64,000 bases of DNA, from NCBI GenBank assembly GCA_946122785.1, contig CAMGYJ010000008.1, forward strand, positions 25,011,475 through 25,075,474, in the 5' to 3' direction. Source of the stretch: Linum tenue. Lineage: Eukaryota; Streptophyta; Magnoliopsida; Malpighiales; Linaceae. Under the pieces are notes generated by a model that searched no databases, had not been told where the DNA came from, and saw only the letters and a list, made by a program, of their open reading frames with translations. Each line of letters begins with the position of its first letter. Positions within the stretch are counted from its first letter, which is position 1. Shown one piece after another: positions 45,682 through 57,719 of this stretch. The position numbers and the translations under genes are program-made.

Positions 45682-48600
45682 TAACCTGCAAAGTAGGTGG
45701 CTACTAACTCAGGGTACTTCTCTCGCATACTTGCTTCAGTCTCCCAGGTAGCACTCTCACTTTCTTGATTCCTCCACACAACCTTCAACATTGGAATTTC
45801 CTTCCTACGAAGAGTCTTAATCTGAAAATCAATAATCTCACCTGGAACCTCTTAAAATGTCAAATCTGGACCCAACTCGATCTCTTCTGGTTGTATAACA
45901 TGGGAAGGATCCATTTTGTACCTCTTCAGCATACTAACATGAAATACATTGTGGATTTGGGATAGTTCTAGAGGCAATGCCAACTTATAAGCCACTGGTC
46001 CAATTTTCTTTGTGATTTCATATGGTCCAATATATCGAGGTGCAAGCTTTCCTTTCTTACCAAATCTCATCACCCCTTTCCATGGTGACACTTTGAGAAA
46101 TACTTTCTCACCCACTTCGAAATTAACTTCACGCCTATTCGTGTCAACATAAACTTTCTGTCGATCTTGAGCCACCCTCAAACGCTCCCTGATTTCCTTG
46201 ACCTTATCAACTTTGATCTGAACTATCTCTGGCCCTGAGATTTGCCTTGCTCCTTCTACATCCCAACATAATGGTGTCCTACATTTCCTCCCATAAAGTG
46301 CTTCATAGGGTGGAACACCCAAGCTACTATGGTACTGGTTGTTGTAAGCAAACTCAATTAGGGGCAAATGATCAATCCATGATTCCTCCCATTGCATTGC
46401 ACATGATCGAAGTAACTCTTCCAAGGTAAGAATGGTTCGTTCACTCTGCCCATCTGTTTGAGGATGATAAGATGAACTAAAAAGCAGTTTAGTTCCCAAG
46501 GCATCATGTACACTTTTCCAAAACCGAGATGTGAAGCTCGGGTCTCGATCAGAGACAATAGAAATTGGCACACCATGCAATCTGACGATCTCCTTAATAT
46601 ATAGTTGAGACAAAGTCTCCAATGATGGTTTCCATTTAATGGGTAAAAAGTGAGCCGCTTTGATCAGTCGGTCCACAATAACCCATACTGCATCTTTTCC
46701 CCTTGATGATGGGAGACCATATACAAAATCCATTGTGATTCTTTCCCACTTCCATTCTGGAATTGGAAGTGGTTGCAGTTTCCCTACAGGAGCTTGATGT
46801 TCCACCTTAACTTTCTGACATACCAGACATGTGAAAACATGTTCAGCCACTTCCTTTTTCATCCCACGCCACCAAAAATATGGGTTGATCGTGTGATACA
46901 TTTTAGTTGCTCCTGGGTGCATAGCATAAGCAGAAGAATGAGCTTCATCTAGGATCTCTTTCCTCAAGTTATCAACATTAGGAACACATGCTCTTCCATT
47001 CATCTTCAACATGCCATCTACCATTTCAAATGGCCTTTCTTTTCCTTCCTCAATGTCTTGAATGATTTTTGCCAACTCTGGGTCCTCCTTCTGCTTCTCA
47101 CGAATTTTGTCATGCAACAAAGGTCGAATGTTTAACCGAGCTAGTAACCCTGTTACACCATCTACTTCCAAATCAACATTCATTGCCCTCAAATCAACCA
47201 AATCGTTTATATTCTTCTTCCCCTTTCTGCTTAGGGCATCAGCAACTACATTAGCTTTACCTGGATGGTAATCAATTGTACAATCATAATCTTTTAGAAG
47301 TTCAATCCATCTCCTCTGGCGACTATTTAAATCCTTCTGATCCATAATATACTTCAGGCTTTTGTGATCAGTTAGGATTTTAAAAGTCTCACCATACATA
47401 TAATGTCGCCAAATCTTGAGAGCAAATACCACCGCTGCCAACTCCAAATCATGAGTGGGATAATTTACTTCATGAGGACGCAATTGCCTAGAGGCATATG
47501 CAATAACTCTTCCATCTTGCATTAACACACAACCCAATCCTTGATATGAGGCATCACTATACACCACAAACTCTCCCTGACTTGAAGGTAGTGCAAGTAC
47601 TGGTGATGTGGTCAATCTCTTCTTCAATTCATCAAAACTCTTTTGACATGATTCACCCCAAACATACTTGGTATTCTTCCTCAACAGTTTAGTCAATGGT
47701 GCAGCAATTTTAGAAAATCCTTCTACGAACCGCCGATAGTAACCCGCCATGCCAAGAAAACTTCTCAACTTCGACACATCTTTTGGTGGAGCCCAATTCA
47801 CCACTGCTTCCACCTTTTTCGGATCCACCTCCACTCCTCTTCCAGAAATTACATGTCCCAAAAATATTACTTCCTTCAGCCAAAACTCACATTTTGAGAA
47901 TTTTGCATATAATTGTTTCTCCCTTAGAATTTGCAATACAATTCTAAGGTGATTTTTGTGCTCCTCTTCGCTTTTAGAATAGATGAGAATATCGTCTATG
48001 AACACAATCACAAACTTATACAGATATTCATGAAAAACTCTGTTCATAAGAGCCATAAATACCGTTGGCGCATTAGTGAGTCCAAAAGGCATTACCAAGA
48101 ACTCATAATGCCCATATCTTGTTCTAAAAGTTGTCTTTGAGGTTGCTCCATCTGCCACTTTCAGTTGATGGTATCCTGACCTCAAATCAATCTTAGAAAA
48201 GGCTGATGCACCCTGCAATTGATCAAACAAGTCATCTATTCTTGGGAGGGGATAACGATTCTTCACTGTTGCTTTATTCAACCTTCGGTAGTCAATGCAC
48301 ATTCTCATGCAGCCATCTTTCTTCTTGACAAACAAAACCGGTGCACCCCATGGAGAGATGCTAGGTCGAATAAACCCCTTGTATAGCAATTCTTCCAATT
48401 GTTCTTTAAGCTCCTTCAACTCAATTGGTTCCATTCTATATGGTGCCATTAAAATTGGTGTTGTGCCAGGTACCAATTCAATATCAAACTCTACTTCCCT
48501 TTCTGGTGGAAGGCCGGGAAGTTCTTCAGGAAATACATCAGGAAACTCCCTTACTACCTCTACATCCTCAACCTTCTTATCATTTACAACAGTAACTTGA

Positions 48601-49322
48601 GCTAGAAAGGCTTCACAACCTTCCTTCACTAATCGAAAAGCTTCCAAGACAGAAAGAAAACCATGAGTCTCCTTTTTCTTAATGCCTCGGAATACAACAG
48701 GACCTTTATCTGGTGTGTTGAATAATACTTCTTTCTTTTGAAAATCCACAACAGCTCCATGTGTTGCCAGAAAGTCCATTCCAAGGATGACATCAAATTC
48801 ATCAAAAGGTAGCAGAATTAAATCTGCTGCTAGGAAAGCTCCTTCCACACAAATGAAGGAACTTCTAATAACTGAGTCTACCTTCAAGGTATCTCCCACG
48901 GGTGTTTTAACATTTAAGGTATAACCTAGCTTATCTGGGACTAAGCGTAGCCTATGTGCAAACGTATATGACATGAATGAGTGCGAGGAACCAGTATCGA
49001 TCAAAACATATAATTGCTTGCCAAGGATAGAAAGCATACCAGTCACAACTTCTGGTGCCACTTCTGCCTCACCTCGAGTCATTGCATAAACCCTCGGTGC
49101 TCCCTGTGCTCTGGTACCCTGTGTACCACTTCCTGATGGCTGATTTCGACCACTACCTCTACCACCCTGTGAACGACCACGGCCACTCTGAAATCCACTA
49201 CGGCCTCCCTGGTAACCACCCCTGAATGGGGCTCTACTAAATTGCACTGAAGGCTCGGACTGTGTAGCTCTTACCTCTCTCGAATGCGAACAGTCCCTCA
49301 TGATGTGCCACAGTGAAAGCAT
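45682..49322 (-). pseudogene. Gypsy pol: protease, RT, RNase H, integrase, chromodomain-like end
   Basis: An open frame of 1156 codons runs from 49322 to a TAA at 45852-45854. It has a partial knuckle (HIMRDC), aspartic protease ([10 protein letters not shown]), reverse transcriptase ([15 protein letters not shown], then [10 protein letters not shown]), RNase H ([14 protein letters not shown]), and integrase with an HHCC zinc region (HPGATK, then CLVCQKVK) and DDE core ([29 protein letters not shown]). After the stop the same frame continues about 56 codons (TLRRKEIPMLKVVWRN, then ATWETEASMREKYPEL), resembling the chromodomain-like tail of Tekay chromoviruses. That tail is therefore cut off. 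Such tails direct integration to chromatin. Confidence 0.88.
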
Positions 49323-49552
49323 ACACCAGAAAATCTCCTACACTCTCCAATATGCCTCTTCTGACAAACTTGACAAAATGGAAACTGTGTGGCTGGGGAA
49401 ATTGGTGCCCTGTATGATGTTCCCAACATAGATTGACTCGGTGTTCTCCCAAAACTGCTAGGACCTCTCTTGGGTGGGTAACGAGGTCCAGCATAACTCA
49501 CTCCAAACTTTGCATAGTCTAATACTGGCGGTCTTGCATCAACCGCCCCCAC
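49298..49552 (-). pseudogene. C-terminal gag fragment
   Basis: Codes a fragment ending in the zinc knuckle start (CFHCGTS); the second half of the knuckle is in the pol frame, so a frameshift lies near 49310. The leader from the primer-binding site joins it directly, so most of gag is deleted. Confidence 0.8.
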
Positions 49553-49883
49553 TCCTCTCGACTAGTCAGTAGGAACATTATGACAGCTTTCGTGTGAACT
49601 ACAAGGAAATATTGGCCTTAGATTGATCCACACAAAATTCATTCTTCACCAAATCTCTCACTTGGTTAAAACAAAATTTTCCCAAAAGAATTACTTGAAA
49701 ACAATTAAGTTCAAAACTCAATTTTGAAAACCATGATGCAGGTAATTTCATCCAACATACCAATACACATAATCATGTAAAACTCAATTCCCAGTTTAAG
49801 TCATTATGGGGTACTCCCCTCCATAGGAGTGTTTAACCTCCCATAGGATATAGTACGCCATAACAACAAAAAGAGGGAAACGG

Positions 49884-49895
49884 GCTCTGATACCA
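49884..49895 (-). other. Primer-binding site (tRNA-iMet type)
   Basis: The minus strand reads TGGTATCAGAGC three bases after the LTR end, as in most plant gypsy elements. Confidence 0.9.
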
Positions 49896-49898
49896 AAC

Positions 49899-52156
49899 TG
49901 TAGCACCCTACCCTATACGTATTACCTAATCATATAGTTCATACAATTGCAGCGGAAATAATCTCGGGTATTACATTAATTATCAAAATTTACCAAAATA
50001 AAATTTTGACATGAAATACTCGCGTAATGGGCTAACAGTTCTTGCAACTACACCTGTAAAATAATTTGTATGAATATATGCATTCATAGACATAAATATA
50101 TACTCACAACCATATACATTGGCTTTCATAGCCATAGTCACAGTTTTCATACTCCACAAATGCATACCATACTTATACATGCCATAGTCATCAAAACTTA
50201 CACAATTATACAAATATACACATATCATCAACTTTCCACACCTGTGGATATCTCACACTACACCAGAAGCTAGTATGCACATGAAAAACGTTCTCAAAAC
50301 ATTTTTTACAAAAAGGTGTGGATCACTGGCCAAAATCCCAAGTAGTCGTCCAAGCACAGAATAGTTGAAGACCATACCTCATCTTGCCTTCAACTCTTGC
50401 TCAGCTCCCACCTATACACCTATCTACTGCTGCTGATGATGATGATCACATACACATGGCATAAAGAGGGTCAGCTCATAGTTGAGTGAGATAATCATCG
50501 CATAGTGAGTTCATAACCAGCATACCCCTACCATACATCTAGCAAACAGGCCAAAGCACTAGGATCAGACCTCAGGCATCCGACATCCCAATAGGCAAAA
50601 GACTCAACCACCTTGACTTATGGATATGCATCTTATCATGTTTTACTTATACGCTCCTGGCTACTCCCATGCTAATAACTCTCCCGGAAAACATACCTCA
50701 CATCCCGTCGGATGTAGTCATACATACCCCAACAACCCGTCGGATGTGATCATACATACCCCACACCACTATGGGTGTATTCATACCCCGACACCGCTTT
50801 GGGTGTGGTCATATCTCGTAAGAATTCTTCAGTCACCACCACATGAAAGGTGTGACTATCATACATATCATAATAGAGTAATAGCATAGAGAGCCCTAAT
50901 TACTATGTAGTTGACCGTGAGACCACAACACTCATATTTGGTATCCTTATACATGATTCATATCTTATCTTGCTTAATCATAATTCATTACTTGCACATG
51001 TACTTGACCTGGCCATAATTGGCTCAACATAGGTAAATCAGGAGTCGTATAATTGTACTTTCTCGGGATAAACCCTCGTGCAAGTCATCCTCCTTAAACA
51101 TCATAATATCACCCTGGGAAGTTTATTTCCCCCACTTGCGAATCCAAAAACAACCACAATATCACATCATGTCAAAACACCTGATCGAACAACCATGAAT
51201 TCATATCAACGGTTAAGCCACAAATGGCAACATGTATGCAATCATCAACATAAACAAGGTCCATATCGGCTAGGGCAAGTAAATAATATCATACAACAAT
51301 CCATGGTTCATCATATAGCATAAAAGTCCATACACCCCTAATCATGCCATTTTAATTCACCTAGGTCAATTCTAAGCATCAATATAATTATCGTGATACG
51401 ACAAACCCGGTATGCCGTGCTAATCCCTCACCAGTTCTGGTAGTTCAAACACTGATTTAAGCTTCCCGTACTAAAACGTCAATTTCACCAATGAACCCCG
51501 AATTAAAATCCGAGACCTTCCTAATATCCCCTGCAGTACCGCCGTCAATGTTAGTTCTAGGCTCCGGGTCAAATTCTCGATAAAAACACATCAAACCCTA
51601 GCTGGAGCTAAATTCAGCGATTTGGACCCCGACCTAAATAATTGCCGAAATTCAGGGATGAGAACTAGAGGATTGATTACCTCGCTGCAGGAAGCTCGTA
51701 TATGAAATTTGGGCTCAATCCGGCTTTCGGATACTCCGAAACCCTAATTTGGCTTATCCTGAATTCAAGAAATTCCTGAACCAAAAACTCGTTTTAAAGT
51801 TCTAAATCGATAAATCACGGTGTATAGATGAATTAGGCATTACTTACGAGATTTTTGGATCACTAAAGCTTAAGATTTGAGCTCTGAGAATTTATGTGCT
51901 CACCTCCCCTGCGCGCCCTCTGCTCCAGTTCTCTCGGTCCAGGAAAAGAAAGAATGAAACGATGATGATGGGAAAGAAAATGGACCGGGGAAGGGAATTA
52001 AATGGACCGGCCGGAGTATATATATATAATTAATACGTATACTTATCCGATCGATCGATAATTCGATTTTCGTCGAAATACTATCAAAATGCTCAATTTT
52101 AAATCGCGAACTTTCTAGCGATCGTAATACAAGTTTAGCCGAAACGGGATGTTACA
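49899..52156 (-). repeat. 5' LTR of gypsy element
   Basis: About 2.26 kb, in plus orientation from TGTAGCACCC to GGGATGTTACA. Highly similar to the 3' LTR from 50102 on; the first ~203 bp are unrelated. Only (TA)6 at 52017-52028. Confidence 0.88.
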
Positions 52157-52357
52157 ATAAATATTCTAAATAAACTCACATCAAGTCTCAAGTCCTACTA
52201 ATTACATGAAATTGAAAAATTTTGTACCGAAGTCCTCCTTTATATGGTTGATCTCCAACTGGTTGCTCCCTCAATCGTTCTCTACGACCTGATGAGTGAG
52301 TTAGAATCAGTCTACATCGTTACTAAAAGCCTCAGAACACTTGAGATTTTTCCCTTA

Positions 52358-53877
52358 GGCCCCGTTTGGATTAGTTATTTTAAAATGAGGGATTTGAGGC
52401 CCAAATATCTCATCTAAAAACCTAGGAATTTAAAACGTGGGATTTAGTCCAATTCTACGTTTGGAAATGGATCAGTGATTTTAGCCCAATTAAACCCTAT
52501 TACACATTTAGCCCTCTCTTCTTCTTCTTCTTCTTCGTTTCTTCAGCTCATCTTCTACAAAGGGGTGAACTTCGTCGACCTGCTGCAAAGTGGGAAACCC
52601 CAAATCCACCCCTAGAAAATACAATCAGAGAATCATCGGGCTTCAATTGCATACTCAGACAATTTCAGACCTACAATCGTCGACTCCGAACGAGGAGCAA
52701 CGCATGTGACGAACTGAAAGCTAGCAAGGAAAGCCAAAGAAAATGGTAGGCGATTACCTTTCGAATGGATCTGATTGGCGGTGAATGGATCTGATTGTAG
52801 CAGGCTTTAGAGGAAAGCGGGTTGACGGCGAAACAGATAAGGCTATGAGGGTTGGGAGAACGCGGCGGGACTGAGTGTTTACGCACAGAGCTTTGCTTGG
52901 CTGCCGAAAGAAGATGGATGCAGATTGGAGGAGAACGCCGGATATGAGCAGAGATGGAGTGACGAATAGATTCTGCCCTCGATTTTCTGGAAAGAAGCCG
53001 ACGCAGATAAGGGTGTCTATTCGGGTTCGGTTTTTAGGGTTTACCCCAAACTGATCCGATTAGATACATTTTCGGTTTTTCTGGTTCGGGTTTGTTTCGG
53101 GTTTTTCGATTTCCTCTTCGGTTTTGCTTATAAGGTTTTCGCGTTCCGTCTGAAAACCTCCAAGGAATAGAACTCAGCTCGTATTCTTAAGCATTCGGGT
53201 TTTTTGGGTTTCGGTTTTGCTTTAACCGAACCCAAACCCGATAAGGAATTTTCGGGTTTCGGGTAACCGAAAACCGAAAGTCCTTATCGGGTCTGGGTTC
53301 GGTTCCAATTATTTCAATTTCAGGTTTTTTCGGGTTTCGGTTTGTGTAACCGAACTCGACCCGAACTGACACCCCTAGACGCAGATACATAGGTGAAGAT
53401 TCAACGAAACCCACCCTCCTGCACTTGCTGCCGTCGAAGATCTTAGCAGCTACTGCCAGAATGTTGTGCTCCTTTGTCTCCACTAGTTTTACAGAAGCAG
53501 TCGCGAGCTTGAAATGCGGTGCACTAGTTCATCCGGAATCTTAATCTCCGGGGTGAGAGATGGTCTTGTTTCTTGTGGCGAAAGGGAGCAGTTGACGATG
53601 ACGCCGGGAGAAAAAAGGAAGAAGGTTGCTAGTCGTAGAGAGAAGATAGAAGATAGCAACCGATAAGGGGTAAAGTTTGGAAAAAATGAAACAAAAATGA
53701 GAGATTTGGAAATAGATGATGACAATCAGCTATTTTAAAACCCTCATTTGTGAGGGTTTTCAAAATTCCTAATTGTAAATCCCTTCATCTTTACCAAACG
53801 CAGAAATGTTTAAAATCCTGCATAATGAGAGATTCTGATTAAAATGTATCATAAAAAAGCTTAATCCAAATCACCCC
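52358..53877. mobile_element. PIF/Harbinger (Tourist-like) element
   Basis: Ends GGCCCCGTTTGGATTA and TAATCCAAATCACCCC are imperfectly inverted and flanked by TTA on both sides (52355-52357 and 53878-53880), the hallmark 3-bp duplication. No transposase; interior open frames lack motifs. A hAT-type MITE sits inside at 53009-53377. Without it the element is about 1.14 kb. Confidence 0.8.
53009..53377. mobile_element. MITE (AGGGTGTC ends) nested in Harbinger element
   Basis: Ends AAGGGTGTC and GACACCCCTA are inverted; GACGCAGAT flanks both sides (53000-53008 and 53378-53386), 8-9 bp. The interior is full of TTCGGGTTTCGG and CCGAAAACC words. A minus-strand open frame through it is not a gene. 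Confidence 0.88.
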
Positions 53878-53880
53878 TTA

Positions 53881-54769
53881 TGCTTATCCTTAAAAACGGT
53901 GGAAGTTGTTATTTCTTCCACCCTTGTTATTACTTCCATTTTACTTCTCATGTCGCTCATCAAATCGATCAGATCTGAAATCAGCCCCGGGAATATCAAA
54001 GTCCGCCAAGAACTGTGAGCCCAAAACATTGTCCTCATAGTCTACCTGATCGTCAAACGGCTGGCCGGATCAGCGAAGCAAGAAGAAGAAGGCGCCACTC
54101 TTCGATCGAGGGAGACGCAAGTGTCCTGGGTCTCTTGTTGTCCACTTCATCGACGATGGAGGTTGCAAGAAAGGATCGATTTTGATTGCGGCAGAAATCG
54201 TGTCGAATTTGGGGGGATTGAGGCTTTTTGCTGACGATGATGTTTATATCGAGGGCGTCGGGAAAGAGGTTCTTGCGAGGCCTCCTCTACCGTGACCAAC
54301 CGTCATAGGAGGGGCACCGGAAGTCTTGGCAATCGATTTTTTGTTTGGAGGGGATGGGAAGAGATCAGAGGATGGCGGTGGTGGTTTAGGGATCAAGTTT
54401 AAGAAAAGAGGGAGAGAGAGAGTTGTAAGACACTAGGTTTTAGATTTTTTAATAATTGTGATAATGAGGTGGAAATTTGAAAGATTGCATTTTTATTTTT
54501 TTATTATTTTTTAATAGTCACGTCACACATTTAACGGTCAACTATGAGAGTTGATTGCCACATATGACGAATATCACATGATGAAAGACGGAGAGTAATC
54601 AATGATAAAAAGAAAGTATAAAATTAGTGATTACATATCAATAAAATATTTTTAGTGAACAAACATGAATTTTTTTAGTAATTCCATACCTCAATGGCAA
54701 TCTTGTCATTTACCCAATAAAAAATTATCGCTTTGCCAACATTATCGGAGAATCTATGAGTTAGATGGC
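53881..54769. other. Spacer with a small coding-like stretch
   Basis: On the minus strand, 53945-54065 reads without stop (QPFDDQVDYEDNVLGSQFLA, then DFDIPGADFRSD). It could be a captured or decayed gene piece, but I cannot name it. The rest is GA-rich and then AT-rich with no gene visible. Confidence 0.3.
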
Positions 54770-56215
54770 AGGTGCCAACTACTCATGCAAATTGGGTGTT
54801 AGGTTGGGACAGCCACCTTGGTTCGTGTTCTTGATGATCTTTGGATGTCGACCACTCATCCTTCTTCTCCTCTCTTACTTCCGGGGGTTTCCAACGTTCC
54901 CCTCAAGGTAGTTGATTTGATATATTCTGCTCGTCTTTGCTAGAAGCGCGAGCTTTTAGAGAGCCTTTTCCCCACGTCTACGGTCCTGCTCTTTGGGTAT
55001 CCCCCCTAGCATTGTACCCTACGGAGGATCGCTTGATATGGCATCACTCCCCCTCAGGTGCCTACTAAGTCAAAACAGGTTATCATTTGATCACAACTGA
55101 ACATTACTCATGCGATCCGCCTCCCACCTTGTCGTTTGATTCCAAATTTTAGAAATTCTTATGGAGTCTGCCACTACCACCCAAACTGCGAAATTTTGCG
55201 TGGCGGTGTGTTCATGGCTTCCTTCCAATTCAAACGGTTCTTCTCTGCAAAACTTTTGTTACTTCCTCGATCTGTCTAGTTTGCTCTGCTATTGAGAAAA
55301 CCTTTCAACATTGCTTCCTTCAATGCCAAATTGCCAGAGCAATCTGGGATCTTGCTGGGAAAGCGACTATCCGACAACAAATTATAGGTCCGAATTTTGG
55401 TAATTCCTGTAAACTTCTATTCTTTTCTCTCTGGTTGACAAAATTGCAGGTTGTCGAGATTGTTTTCCTGCTCTGACGGATCTTGAAAGGAAGGTGTTGG
55501 TATGTTCATGGTGGGATACAGTATCTTTTTCTGGCTTGACATCGTCAATTTATTACTCAATTGGCTGAATGGAGAGCAACGACTCAAGATTCAACCACGG
55601 ACATGTCCAAGAATCCACCTCAAACTTCCCTAGGTAACCGGTCTGCTCATCACCCTTGTTCCATCATTATTCACTCCCGAAGTCGGTTGTCTCCAGCTTG
55701 ACGGTGACTACTCTCCCTTCGCTGGCTCCTATCGATGTTCATTTCAATTGTTGGGCGCGACATCAGAGGGGAGTTGGGGTTGGTTTTGTGGGTCATGACA
55801 GTACGGGTGTGCTTCTGTTTGGCATGGGTAAGTTCTATGATGGCATTCATGATTCTTTTCTTGCAGATGTTTTGGCATTTTGTGATCCCTTATAATGGTG
55901 TTTCACTCATCATTTCCTTTTCCTCAAATGCCATGACAATTCTCTACCGACTATACAACGGGTGTTGGCAGGCAATTTTCACCATGACCCCAGAGGAGCA
56001 ATACTAGAGGACATTTGCAGGCTAGCCGAACTACTCCAGTTATGTTCTTGTTCACATATTACTCGTCGAGCTAATAGAGTAGCCCATTTTGTGGTAAAAA
56101 CGCTCTTTCATCGAAAATTCGACGATTAGTCGACTTTCGCCCGTGGTTAAACTGTGTACTCTGACTTTGTTTCTGAACTTTCGTTCGTTGTTGAATATGT
56201 TAAAAAAAAAATTGG
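54770..56215 (+). mobile_element. LINE 3' remnant with RNase H and A-tail
   Basis: Plus-strand frames show the zinc region after reverse transcriptase (LPPKLRNFAWRCVHGFLP, then CLVCSAIEKTFQHCFLQC, then ARAIWDLAG). RNase H-like text follows (FNCWARHQRGVGVGFVGHDS, then RRANRVAHFVVKTLF). It ends in an A-run near 56202-56211. Frame changes and stops are frequent. Confidence 0.78.
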
Positions 56216-56228
56216 GTGCTAGAAGGCC

Positions 56229-57460
56229 TAGGGGTGGGCAACGGGAAACGGGTAATTGGGTATACCCGTATCCATACCATTTTTTGAGAATTACGGGTAC
56301 ACAAGTACCCGTAATTTTTTTTTACGGGATGTGACTTGGGATGAAAAGTTTCTACTTTGGGTATCCGCGAGTTACCCATTAATACCCGTTAGTCTAAAAG
56401 TCCAAAACACAACTAGGGATGGCAACAAAACCCGAACCCACGGATACCCTACCGGACCCAACCCGGTCAACGCGGGTTAAATCCGTGTTGACGGGTTTTG
56501 GGCCGGGTTCGGGTTTAAACCCGTTCACTATTCACCGGGTTGGTTTGGGTTTAGGTAAACCCGTCCCATGGGTACCCGCCCACACCCATATAATTAATTT
56601 TCCCGGTATATTTAATATTCTAAACAACTAATCATCTTTATGTTTGTAGAGACATGTCTAATTTTTCTTTCTAATTGTGTAGAATGAAGTTGATATTATC
56701 GAGTGGAGAGCGAAGAAGCTTAATTGACAAGGAGGAAGAAGTTTTCAATTAATCATGTTGTTTATGAATAATTTGTGATTTGCTTGAATTTTCTATAATG
56801 GTGTTTTATATATAGATTATTTGTATTGAGATATTGATATTTGATTTTTATTTTGATAGGAACTTGTTATTGTAAATTTTTTACGAAAAAAATCCATGGG
56901 GTACCCATCAACCTGCGGATACCCAACGGGTTGGGTTGGGTTTGAGTTTTTCAAACCCAATGGGTTTTAATCCGGATTTTTTTACGAATAAACCCATGAA
57001 TTTGACAAAACCCGACCCAACCCGACCTATTGTCATCCCTAAACACAACCCCACCCCACCTCCTGCCGCCCCATTCGATTGCCCACAGCAGGTTTGTTTT
57101 ATAGGTTTGACTCGTCTCTTTTAGTGTTTTGTAGGGTTTTTTTTTATTGTTAATTGTGTAATTGTTTGTAGGTTTTTCACAGTAGCCTCTTTAACGATCC
57201 TTAATTGTTCAATTGGGTGCCTATGCTAGTGATGGTGGCAGCTTCTCATTATTATGTGGGTTTGTTTAATTGTATGTTAAAATGATTGTAGTTCTTCTAC
57301 TAATTGGACGGGTATTGATTGGTAGTATGGTTACCCGCTATCCGTTCCGTATGGGTAATCGGTACCCGTTAATTTGTATGGGTTTGAAACATAGATCATG
57401 AAATGGAGTTTACTCTCCAAATAAAATTGGGTACCAGTTCCAAACGGGAGTCCACCCCTA
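56229..57460. mobile_element. TIR element (TAGGGGTGGGCAA ends), second copy
   Basis: Begins TAGGGGTGGGCAACGGGAAA and ends CGGGAGTCCACCCCTA. Flanks AGAAGGCC and AGAAGCCC match 7 of 8. Same family as 33036-36675, with GGGTACCC/TACCCG words near both ends. Contains a MITE at 56414-57041. Confidence 0.85.
56414..57041. mobile_element. hAT-type MITE nested in TIR element
   Basis: Ends TAGGGATGGCAAC and TTGTCATCCCTA are inverted; AACACAAC flanks both sides (56406-56413 and 57042-57049), a perfect 8-bp duplication. Interior rich in AACCCG/CGGGTT words. Confidence 0.92.
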
Positions 57461-57719
57461 AGAAGCCCAACTCTTGGAGTACCATATAATTGGGCCGATC
57501 CAACCTAACTCATCAGGTCCAATAACTCCGGGGCGGAAACCGGGTGCGGGTACCCGCAGCTTGCATCGGTCTTGTTCGTGGACTTTCCACGAATGTCCTC
57601 AGTGCACAGTAGTCTCCTTCCTCCGGTAAAATATGTCGCCCGATAGATAGAGATTCCGGCGACAAATCTGAGTTTCGAGCGGAGCGGAAAGAGGAAACAG
57701 AGAATCAAAGATATAAAAG

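Larger units (their letters stand above)
43137..52156 (-). mobile_element. Ty3/gypsy Tekay-type chromovirus, recombinant and gag-deleted
   Basis: Transcribed on the minus strand: 5' LTR 49899-52156, primer-binding site 49884-49895 (complement reads TGGTATCAGAGC, tRNA-iMet type), broken gag end, long pol frame, 3' LTR 43137-45431. The gag region is mostly missing. The LTR parts next to the right-hand 49899 and left-hand 43137 borders do not match, although the remaining ~2.1 kb do. The flanks show no 5-bp duplication (GGTAG against ATAAA). Together this suggests recombination between related copies. Confidence 0.9.

Noticed and set aside
53187..53483. 98-codon minus-strand open frame
   Set aside because: It runs through a MITE border and its TTCGGG-type repeats, so it is not a conserved protein.
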